A DNA stretch of 5,405 nt from NCBI GenBank assembly GCA_002469895.1, contig DKOA01000002.1:25225-30629 (forward strand), written 5' to 3'. Position numbers and translations under genes: made by a program. The DNA is from Opitutia bacterium UBA7374. GTDB lineage: Bacteria > Verrucomicrobiota > Verrucomicrobiia > Opitutales > Coraliomargaritaceae. The notes beneath the pieces were generated by a model. It had not been told where the DNA came from, ran no database searches, and saw nothing but the letters and a program-made list of their open reading frames with translations. Shown here piece by piece: positions 1-5,405 of the stretch. Position 1 is the first letter of the stretch, and the number at the start of each line of letters is the position of its first letter.

Positions 1-1182
1 CTGGCACTTGCACAGTTAGCCAGAAAGACAAAAAAGAAGGGTGTCATCGTGCCCGCAGAAAGCGCCGATGAAGCGGCACTGGTGGAAGGCGTAGACGTCT
101 ATCCGGTACACTGCTTGGATCAAGTTGTTCGCTTTCTAAATGGAGAAACTCAACTTTCCATTTTGAAACGGGAAAACAGCTGCTTTGTTACTCAAAACAA
201 GAATAATAACGCACTCGATTTCGCTGAAGTCAAAGGTCAGCATTCGGTTCGAAGAGCGGTCGAAATCGCTGTTAGCGGAGGACATAATCTTCTCATGATC
301 GGCCCACCCGGTTCTGGGAAATCGATGATCGCAAAACGCATACCCGGCATTATGCCACCTCCACTGAACGATGAATTTTTGGAAATACTCAGCATCTATT
401 CGGCCGCGGGTATTGCACGCGAAACAGACAAAAATTGCTCTGCCAGGCCCTTTCGTTCACCTCACCACACGATTAGTGAAGTGGGCCTACTGGGGGGAGG
501 CGTCCTCCCGGGTCCTGGCGAAATCTCGCTGGCGCACCACGGCGTTCTCTTCCTCGATGAATTGCCTGAATTTAAAAGATCCGCACTCGAAGTGCTTCGT
601 CAACCCCTCGAAGATGGCTCCGTTACGATATCCAGAAGCGCCGGAAAAATTACTCTGCCCTGCTCCGTTATGCTTGTCGCAGCGATGAACCCATGTCCCT
701 GCGGATACGCCGGTAGTAACGGAAAAGCCTGTCGTTGCTCCCTACCCCAAATTCACCGCTATCGTTCACGTATTAGTGGACCTCTACTCGATCGGATCGA
801 CCTACATATTGAAGCGCCGGCATTGCGTGTAGAAGAATTGCGAAAGGCCCCGACCGGTGAAAGCAGTGAAGACATTCGGGAGCGTTGCCGAATCGCGCGA
901 GAAATACAAGCGGATCGCTTTTCCCATACTCAGGGCAACTCCTCACTTTGTAATTCGAGGATGAACGCAAAGGAAATCAACCGACACTGTGCGATCAACG
1001 ACAGACAGGGTGTTTTACTACAAAACGCGCTGGAACAACTTCAACTTTCGGCCAGAGCTTACGATCGTATATTAAAAGTAGCTCGCACCATAGCAGACCT
1101 TAACGCTCAAGAGTTAATCAGTGATAATGCACTACTTGAAGCCATCCAATACCGTAGCCTAGATCGCGGATTATTTAAATAA
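1..1182 (+). CDS. comM: ComM/YifB-family AAA+ ATPase (Mg-chelatase-like), 5' end missing
   Basis: The frame is open from base 1, so the gene begins outside the window; 393 residues are visible of about 500 usual for the family. The GTG at 49 is internal, because the residues before it (LALAQLARKTKKKGVIV) already match the end of the N-terminal ChlI-like domain, which runs to about base 155. The AAA+ module follows: Walker A GPPGSGKS (bases 301-324), the family motif RPFRSPHHT (bases 445-471), Walker B LFLDE (bases 547-561), sensor-1 region AAMNP, and a four-cysteine CPCGY...CRC cluster (bases 694-738) that probably binds zinc. SGPLLDRIDLH and a helical C-terminal domain ending ...YRSLDRGLFK complete it. 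In characterised species ComM is a cytoplasmic hexameric helicase that promotes branch migration when incoming DNA is integrated during natural transformation. Many non-competent bacteria also carry it, so competence cannot be inferred. All key residues are intact. Confidence 0.95.
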   Translation: MALAQLARKTKKKGVIVPAESADEAALVEGVDVYPVHCLDQVVRFLNGETQLSILKRENSCFVTQNKNNNALDFAEVKGQHSVRRAVEIAVSGGHNLLMIGPPGSGKSMIAKRIPGIMPPPLNDEFLEILSIYSAAGIARETDKNCSARPFRSPHHTISEVGLLGGGVLPGPGEISLAHHGVLFLDELPEFKRSALEVLRQPLEDGSVTISRSAGKITLPCSVMLVAAMNPCPCGYAGSNGKACRCSLPQIHRYRSRISGPLLDRIDLHIEAPALRVEELRKAPTGESSEDIRERCRIAREIQADRFSHTQGNSSLCNSRMNAKEINRHCAINDRQGVLLQNALEQLQLSARAYDRILKVARTIADLNAQELISDNALLEAIQYRSLDRGLFK

Positions 1183-1314
1183 ACTAAAGTATACTGCCTA
1201 CTTTTATGAGGGCTATTTCTAAAAATAATTGAGGTTCATGGAGATAACTTCTTGCTATAGATTCCTTGCCTCAGTTAAGTACATTACTGAATGCACATTA
1301 TTGAAAACTCGATC

Positions 1315-1404
<90 letters not shown>

Positions 1405-1451
1405 TATCCAACCTATAGCCCTGAGAAACTAACACTTAGACACTAATCAAT

Positions 1452-2096
1452 ATGAAAACTGTAGCAATAATCGAAGACCAAACCGCGATTCGTCAAATGA
1501 TGAGTCAAGCCATACTCAATCCGGAAGAATTTGAAATCGTGGTCGAGTCCGGCGACGGACAAATCGGTTGCGACCAAACCCTGGAAGCTAAGCCTGATTT
1601 TGTTATCCTCGATGTCATGCTACCAAACTGTAACGGTACAGAGATACTCCGCAAACTCGCCAAAGAACTACCGAAAACCCGTGTCTTAATTTTCTCCGCC
1701 TACCAAAGCCCAGGGTTGGTGCGCGAACTACTGCAAACGGGCGCCCATGGTTTTGTTGAAAAATCGGCTCCGCTATCGGAACTGCAAAAGGGCATTGAGA
1801 TTGTCTCTAGCGGCGGCAGCTATTTTGGCCCGGATGTGGCTCTACTCCTTCGGAACGCAATGGCTGATCCCAAGTCAAAAGAGGCCGGAATCAACATTTT
1901 GACGAAGCGCGAACGTCAAATTCTCCAACTCATAGCGGAGAGTAACAGTACGAAGAAGATAGCTAAAATACTCGATATCAGCGTTAAGACTGCGGAAAAC
2001 CATCGCACAAACCTGATGCGCAAAATTGATTTGCATGATGTTGCCAGTCTGACTCGCTACGCCATCAATAACGGCCTCGTTATTCTCGGATCCTAA
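1452..2096 (+). CDS. NarL/FixJ-type response regulator with LuxR-family DNA-binding domain
   Basis: This 214-residue cytoplasmic protein is a standard two-domain transcription factor. The receiver domain (about residues 1-120) has the acidic pair E8/D9, the phosphorylation site D54 in FVILDVMLPN, the switch residue S82 and the conserved K104 in FVEKSAP. The LuxR-type helix-turn-helix (about 149-207) begins LTKRERQILQLIAESNSTKKIA, and its recognition helix lies in ISVKTAENHRTNLMRKI. Length and motifs are complete, so it should be phosphorylated by a sensor kinase and then bind promoter DNA. No histidine kinase gene is in the window, so its signal and targets are unknown. The ATG at 1452 is the natural start: it opens directly on the first beta strand (MKTVAIIEDQ), and an in-frame stop lies 15 bases upstream (1437-1439). 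No Shine-Dalgarno sequence precedes it. It converges with the minus-strand chelatase-like gene. Confidence 0.93.
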   Translation: MKTVAIIEDQTAIRQMMSQAILNPEEFEIVVESGDGQIGCDQTLEAKPDFVILDVMLPNCNGTEILRKLAKELPKTRVLIFSAYQSPGLVRELLQTGAHGFVEKSAPLSELQKGIEIVSSGGSYFGPDVALLLRNAMADPKSKEAGINILTKRERQILQLIAESNSTKKIAKILDISVKTAENHRTNLMRKIDLHDVASLTRYAINNGLVILGS

Positions 2097-2132
2097 TTTG
2101 CTAATTCGCTAATTTGCCAACTCGCCAAGGCG
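2093..2132 (+). repeat. Degenerate 8-base tandem repeat, five units
   Basis: Five consecutive octamers can be read: CTAATTTG (2093-2100), CTAATTCG (2101-2108), CTAATTTG (2109-2116), CCAACTCG (2117-2124) and CCAAGGCG (2125-2132). Units 1 and 3 are identical and unit 2 differs by one base; units 4 and 5 are progressively diverged. The first unit contains the TAA stop codon of the response regulator gene, and the array fills nearly all of the space to the end of the convergent chelatase-like gene. The function is unknown; replication slippage is the simplest origin. Confidence 0.75.
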
Positions 2133-2133
2133 A
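2122..2133. terminator. Short hairpin between convergent genes, possible weak terminator
   Basis: TCGCC (2122-2126) and GGCGA (2129-2133) can pair around a two-base AA gap. A four-pair stem with a CAAG loop is the realistic form. It lies between the stop codons of two convergent genes, where a terminator is expected. On the plus strand it is followed by GGGCTTTAAAGTTTT rather than a clean T run, and on the minus strand there is no T run. It also overlaps the end of the octamer repeat, so the pairing may be incidental. Confidence 0.2.
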
Positions 2134-2139
2134 AGGGCT

Positions 2140-3021
2140 TTAAAGTTTTGCAGAGCCGTCTTCCCGGTTAGTCCGGTCTGCCAGAAGACAAGCGTCTCGC
2201 AGGCGGTCGGCTAATATTTCGAGTAAGGCCGGGTGCTCTCCGAGCAACCCTGTCATTCGTATACGGCTGAATGCATCTTTATTCAATAAGCCCTGACAGA
2301 TCTCGGCGACATCACCCTGATCGCCGGCATGGCGACCAGGCAGGAGAAAAAACATAGCTATCACCAAGTCTTCTGAAAGGCCATGATTGGCCACATTCAA
2401 ATCCTCCAGTAATGGCTCGTTAAAAGCATACTCCGGGCCATCTCTGCGCTCCATTGATGCAGCGATCACCCCGGACATACGCTCCCCTAAAAGGGCCTTC
2501 AGATCGCGCGCAACCGCATTCCGCAATTGGTTTACCTCGGGCGCAGGTGTTCCATGGTCAACTAATGCGACTGCTGTTTGCTTCCCTTCGCTGATTGCCT
2601 CCGGGCAAAGTGTGCGCACTTGATCCGCCAGCATCTCGGCCAGCCGCTTATCCGGCTCCTGAAAACTGGCTCCACAAATGGGATCTGCCACGACCACATG
2701 CAAGGGTTCCCCCTTCGGCTGCACAGAATCCAGAACTTCCGGAATATAGTCAGTAATCGCACGGCTGGGCCCGAGGAACAAGGGCAGTAAGATAAAGTCT
2801 CGCTTTCCCGAAGCCAGAGCCGCCCGCAACCTGCGCTTCAATATCGTTGCCGGCTGTCCGCCCAGCTCAACTGGATCAATCTTGTGGGAATGCAGCAGAC
2901 TGACCGGTTCAACTACGTGATCTGTAAGCAGACTCAGCGATTTGGCCAAATCACGCAAAGCAATGGTAGCCGATGGACGAAGTGAACCATTATCAACCAA
3001 GTAAATGTCCGGAATAGCCAT
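2140..3021 (-). CDS. CbiX/SirB-like chelatase family protein, two-half form
   Basis: This 293-residue protein looks like an internal duplication of the CbiX/SirB fold. Family members insert cobalt, nickel or iron into sirohydrochlorin in the cobalamin, F430 or siroheme pathways. The first half begins IYLVDNGSLRPSA (residues 6-18) and contains LLPLFLGPSRAITDYIPEVL (78-97). The second half repeats the pattern as VALVDHGTPAPEV (151-163) and FFLLPGRHAGDQGDVAEI (224-241). The two family histidines are present only in the second half (H156, H231); the matching places in the first half are N11 and the GPSR segment (84-87). The metal and substrate cannot be read from the sequence, and no tetrapyrrole gene is nearby. 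The ATG at 3021 is chosen because the first beta strand follows at once. The frame stays open upstream to 3177, but that extension would cross the divergent lipoprotein gene. No Shine-Dalgarno sequence is evident. Family assignment is fairly sure; enzyme activity is not. Confidence 0.8.
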   Translation of the reverse strand: MAIPDIYLVDNGSLRPSATIALRDLAKSLSLLTDHVVEPVSLLHSHKIDPVELGGQPATILKRRLRAALASGKRDFILLPLFLGPSRAITDYIPEVLDSVQPKGEPLHVVVADPICGASFQEPDKRLAEMLADQVRTLCPEAISEGKQTAVALVDHGTPAPEVNQLRNAVARDLKALLGERMSGVIAASMERRDGPEYAFNEPLLEDLNVANHGLSEDLVIAMFFLLPGRHAGDQGDVAEICQGLLNKDAFSRIRMTGLLGEHPALLEILADRLRDACLLADRTNREDGSAKL

Positions 3022-3023
3022 AA

Positions 3024-3084
3024 TTTGCGCGTGCAAGGTTAAAAAACAAATGTATAAACAACAAAAAAGTTTGCGCGTCACAAG
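3024..3084. promoter_or_regulatory. Divergent intergenic region with a pair of direct repeats
   Basis: The 85 bases between the two divergent start codons (3022-3106) must hold both promoters. They contain TTTGCGCGTGCAAG (3024-3037) and TTTGCGCGTCACAAG (3070-3084), 46 bases apart start to start; they share TTTGCGCGT and end CAAG with a one-base length difference. The first copy is also a dyad, TTGC-N4-GCAA (3025-3036). They could be sites for a shared regulator. A TATAAA at 3053-3058 is a possible -10 element for the lipoprotein gene, but no -35 box sits at good spacing. The repeats are observed; the regulatory role is inferred. Confidence 0.35.
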
Positions 3085-3106
3085 CCTAGTAACAATTTTA
3101 ACCAAC

Positions 3107-3685
3107 ATGCGAAAACAACTGTATCCAGCAATCATCGCCCTATTCGCCTTGCTCTCCTTTAGCGGTTGCTCCCGCATTCAGGATCCCACCGTTCTTAAAT
3201 CGGGTGGCTCCTCACAATCGGAACTTGGCTTTTCATCCGGTGAACTACTGCCATCAGACATCCCGGAAGACTGGAGCAATCCAGACTCCCTCACCGAAAG
3301 AGGTTCTGAAGAAGGCATTTCGGACGGCCGCTACAACGGGCGCAATATGATGATCGGCATCCTCGACCCGGTCTACTATGGCTTTGACTCTTCCGCCATA
3401 GCGGCTGCAGAACGCGTAAAGTTACAGGAAGCCGCAGATTATTTGATTAACAATCCAGCTAGAGGGCTTCTTGTCGAAGGCCGCTGTGACTGGTACGGCA
3501 CGTCCGAATACAACCTCGCTTTGGGTGACCGCAGAGCCGCCAGTGCACGGGACTACCTCATCACATTGGGGGTTGAGCCTGGCCGCCTGGAAACTCTTTC
3601 AAAGGGCAGTCTCGATGCCGTTTCCGGACTTTCCAAGATCGAATCTGCAGTGGATCGTCGAGCAGAGCTAATCGTTCTGGAATAA
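3107..3685 (+). CDS. Pal/OmpA-type peptidoglycan-associated outer-membrane lipoprotein
   Basis: This 192-residue protein has a lipoprotein signal peptide: MRK, a hydrophobic stretch (about residues 6-18) and the lipobox FSGC with the lipidated cysteine at 21. Phe at -3 is slightly unusual. Ser at +2 would suit outer-membrane sorting under the E. coli rule. A Ser/Glu/Asp-rich, probably disordered linker (about 27-80) leads to an OmpA-like domain (about 85-192) with VYYGFDSS (89-96) and VEGRCDWYGTSEYNLALGDR (123-142). D128 and R143 keep the same 15-residue spacing as the diaminopimelate-binding D271 and R286 of E. coli OmpA, so it should bind peptidoglycan non-covalently and tether the outer membrane. 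Typical Pal has GHCDERGT where this has GRCDWYGT. No tolB or ybgF is adjacent, so it may be a Pal paralogue. The ATG at 3107 directly precedes the signal peptide; the open frame to 3005 would bury the signal behind 34 residues. No Shine-Dalgarno sequence is seen. Confidence 0.9.
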   Translation: MRKQLYPAIIALFALLSFSGCSRIQDPTVLKSGGSSQSELGFSSGELLPSDIPEDWSNPDSLTERGSEEGISDGRYNGRNMMIGILDPVYYGFDSSAIAAAERVKLQEAADYLINNPARGLLVEGRCDWYGTSEYNLALGDRRAASARDYLITLGVEPGRLETLSKGSLDAVSGLSKIESAVDRRAELIVLE

Positions 3686-3744
3686 CTGGCTGCCTGCTAG
3701 AAGCCGATCTAACGGCGGCGTGCTTCAATCGAGGGCGCTAAGTT

Positions 3745-5121
3745 TTAGTCCTTTGCCGCTATCCCGCTAAGGATCTGCTCAAAGGCGGTTACAGCGCGAG
3801 AGAGTAAGCCGAGGTCAAAGCTCTCATCCGGTGCATGCAGATTATCTTCAGGCGTAAACAGCCCAATCATCAAAGCATCCAGACCCGAGCGCTTTTTAAA
3901 GTCAGCAATTACAGGAATGCTCCCACCCTCGCGTAAATAAATCGGCGCACGGCCAAAGGATGACTCAATGGCTTGATCCGCCGCAGCAAAGGCACGCGCT
4001 AAAGAAGCCGGTTGATCTCTCGGCGTATTCGGACGATTCGGAGGCACTACCAAATAAGCTTCTGCAGTGCCGCCACGCCGGACATTTAGCCGAACCCCTT
4101 GCGGACATCGCTCTTCAAGCGTGGCAATTACCTTATCCTGGATAGCGATCGGATCCTGATTCGCCACTAGGCGACAGGTAATCTTGGCAAAGGCCTCGCG
4201 AGGAATCACTGTTTTGGACCCCTCTCCTTGGTAGCCACCTCCTATGCCATTGAGTTCCAGAGTCGGCCCAAAACGAACTGCCTCCAAAGGATTCAGACCG
4301 CGAGCCGGGGCAAAGGCCGGCACGTCCAGTAAGTCACGATAACTCGCCTCTGTCTCTGGGTAACGCTTTAACTCCTCCCGCTCCCAGTCTTCTGCCGGGA
4401 CAACATCATCATAAAAACCGGGTACATTAACGCTACCATCGGGCAAATGCAAAGAAGCACATAACTCGGATAATGCCTGCAACGGATTGTACACGGCACC
4501 ACCGTGAATGCCCGAATGCAGATCCACTTTTGGACCCGTTAGCCGGACCTCTAAATCGACCAAACCACGCAGTGCCGTTGTAATCACGATTTGATCCGTA
4601 TTCGGACTCCCTGTATCAGAGACCAGCATAAAGTCGGCCTTTGCCAGACGGTCTCCATAGCGGTCAAAAAAAGCCGGCATACTTGGGCTACCGATCTCTT
4701 CTTCGCCCTCAATGACATACGTTATATTTAAGGGCAAATCCGGACGCTTGGACAAAAGGCTCTGCAAAGCTGCCATATGGACGATTGTTGGCCCCTTGTT
4801 ATCTGCGGCACCTCGCCCGTAGAGCCGGCCATTTCGCTCCTCTGCAGCAAACGCCGGACTCGTCCACAAAATAAAAGGATCCGCCGGCTGCACGTCGTAG
4901 TGCCCATAAAGAACGATATGCGGCCATTCCGGTCGGCCAAAACGCTCTGCATAGACGATCGGATGGCGCTCCGTTTCGACCACTTCAAGGGAAAAACCCA
5001 GGGTTTTGAGCAGGCCACATATATAGCTACGGGCACCGTCCATACCCTCCGCGTATTTCGAATCTGTCGAAACAGAGGGAAAACGGACATACTCCTTCAG
5101 CGCGGTGATTGGGTCAAACAT
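3745..5121 (-). CDS. M20-family metallopeptidase, probable dipeptidase
   Basis: This 458-residue enzyme belongs to the M20 (ArgE/DapE/CPG2/carnosinase-like) clan of two-zinc peptidases, and its length fits the cytoplasmic dipeptidase branch. Counting from the ATG at 5121, H74 and catalytic D76 lie in LYGHYDVQPA, bridging D107 in GRGAADNKG, general base E141 and ligand E142 in EGEEEIGS, ligand D169 in LVSDTG, and the last ligand H429 in NLHAPDE. The inserted dimerisation or lid domain (about residues 185-305) carries LHSGIHGGAVYNPL; H202 probably contacts substrate across the dimer. The catalytic set is complete, so an active enzyme releasing amino acids from short peptides is expected; the exact substrate cannot be told. 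There is no signal peptide. A GTG at 5142 in the same frame would add seven residues (MGCHSRV) and is less likely because MFDPITALKEYVRFPSVS matches the usual start. The gene follows the M48 gene by 44 bases on the same strand and is probably co-transcribed with it. Confidence 0.93.
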   Translation of the reverse strand: MFDPITALKEYVRFPSVSTDSKYAEGMDGARSYICGLLKTLGFSLEVVETERHPIVYAERFGRPEWPHIVLYGHYDVQPADPFILWTSPAFAAEERNGRLYGRGAADNKGPTIVHMAALQSLLSKRPDLPLNITYVIEGEEEIGSPSMPAFFDRYGDRLAKADFMLVSDTGSPNTDQIVITTALRGLVDLEVRLTGPKVDLHSGIHGGAVYNPLQALSELCASLHLPDGSVNVPGFYDDVVPAEDWEREELKRYPETEASYRDLLDVPAFAPARGLNPLEAVRFGPTLELNGIGGGYQGEGSKTVIPREAFAKITCRLVANQDPIAIQDKVIATLEERCPQGVRLNVRRGGTAEAYLVVPPNRPNTPRDQPASLARAFAAADQAIESSFGRAPIYLREGGSIPVIADFKKRSGLDALMIGLFTPEDNLHAPDESFDLGLLSRAVTAFEQILSGIAAKD

Positions 5122-5136
5122 AACTCTACTGTGGCA

Positions 5137-5152
5137 ACCCACTGCAGTGGGT
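5137..5152. repeat. Perfect 16-base palindrome between two peptidase genes
   Basis: ACCCACTGCAGTGGGT is its own reverse complement over all 16 bases. It lies in the 44-base gap between the M48 stop codon and the M20 start codon, beginning 16 bases upstream of that ATG. As DNA it resembles a dimeric-repressor site; as RNA it could form a six-pair hairpin with a TGCA loop near the M20 ribosome-binding region. It has no T tract, so it is not a standard terminator. Its role is not known. Confidence 0.6.
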
Positions 5153-5165
5153 CAATCGCTTCCCT

Positions 5166-5405
5166 CTATTTCACTGTAGACTGTGCCTTTCGATAGATTG
5201 GCATGACTTCGGGCAATTGAACCTTTATCTTGTTGATACGACGGGAATCCGCTGGATGCGTTGAGAGCAGCTCGGATGGGGCAGCCCCCGACTTATTCGC
5301 ACTCATACGCTCCCAAAAATGGACGGACGCTAATGGATTATACCCGGCCCTGGCCGCATAGAGTAAACCGATTTGATCCGCCTCCAATTCATGTGTACGG
5401 CTAAA
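5166..5405 (-). CDS. M48-family zinc metalloprotease, C-terminal fragment
   Basis: Only the last 79 residues are in the window; the gene starts beyond the right edge and ends at TAG (5166-5168). The visible part begins FSRTHELEADQIGLLYAARA. The ExxAD element in HELEAD (Glu codon at 5388-5390) supplies the third zinc ligand in this family, whereas the HExxH motif would lie outside. AGYNPLASVHFWERM and LLSTHPADSRRI are the typical distal motifs of M48 proteases of the LoiP/YcaL/BepA kind, which are periplasmic or lipid-anchored and take part in envelope quality control. Signal peptide, membrane anchor and any extra domain cannot be judged. It is upstream of the M20 dipeptidase gene on the same strand. 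The short C-terminal tail after LPEVMPIYRKA argues against a TPR extension such as that of BepA. Confidence 0.9.
   Translation of the reverse strand, partial: FSRTHELEADQIGLLYAARAGYNPLASVHFWERMSANKSGAAPSELLSTHPADSRRINKIKVQLPEVMPIYRKAQSTVK

Noticed and set aside
49..51. GTG as the start codon of the ComM-like gene
   Set aside because: The frame is open to base 1, and the 16 codons before the GTG encode residues expected inside the ComM N-terminal domain, so the gene is cut by the window edge.
2093..2132. Octamer array as a CRISPR or integration site
   Set aside because: The units are only 8 bases with no spacers, and there are no cas or integrase genes; it is a simple tandem repeat.
3005..3106. 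N-terminal extension of the lipoprotein by 34 residues
   Set aside because: The ATG at 3107 directly precedes a normal lipoprotein signal peptide, while the extension would overlap the start of the divergent gene and bury the signal.
3022..3177. N-terminal extension of the chelatase-like protein by 52 residues
   Set aside because: It would overlap the signal-peptide region of the divergent lipoprotein gene, and the extra residues (rich in Arg, Cys and Phe) do not resemble the family; the fold starts at MAIPDIYLVDNG.
3686..3744. Terminator between the convergent lipoprotein and M20 genes
   Set aside because: Only a weak GGCT/AGCC pairing with a ten-base loop is visible, and no T run follows it on either strand.
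4777..5196. 139-residue open frame on the plus strand opposite the M20 gene
   Set aside because: It is antisense to a well-conserved enzyme and to the gap beside it, and its translation shows no recognisable motif; it is a shadow frame.

Overview
The window reads as an ordinary stretch of bacterial chromosome carrying housekeeping and envelope genes, with no mobile element, CRISPR array or recognisable defence or secondary-metabolism cluster. It holds five protein genes or gene parts with clear family motifs, one less certain chelatase-like gene and one tRNA. The organism is probably a Gram-negative bacterium, because one gene encodes an OmpA/Pal-type lipoprotein. The wording of the response regulator, of the Pal-like lipoprotein and of the two-half CbiX-like protein reminds me of Verrucomicrobiota (Opitutia), but this is recollection rather than a search and should be treated as tentative.

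Left part (1-1451): the 3' three quarters of a ComM/YifB-type AAA+ ATPase gene enters from the left edge and ends at 1182. After a 134-base AT-rich gap comes a complete tRNA-Ser(UGA) with an encoded CCA end (1317-1404).

Middle part (1452-3685): a NarL/FixJ-type response regulator (plus strand) converges with a two-half CbiX/SirB-like chelatase gene (minus strand). Their 43-base junction is largely a degenerate 8-base tandem repeat that starts inside the regulator's stop codon. The chelatase gene is divergent from a Pal-like lipoprotein gene, and the 85 bases between them hold a pair of near-identical GC-rich words.

Right part (3745-5405): on the minus strand, the end of an M48-type zinc metalloprotease gene is followed 44 bases later by a complete M20 dipeptidase gene. 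A perfect 16-base palindrome lies between them. The two peptidase genes are the only likely operon.

The genes do not form an evident pathway. The points most worth a second look are the chelatase, whose first half has lost its active-site histidines while its second half keeps them, the octamer repeat, the palindrome, and the lack of a convincing Shine-Dalgarno sequence before any of the four start codons in the window.
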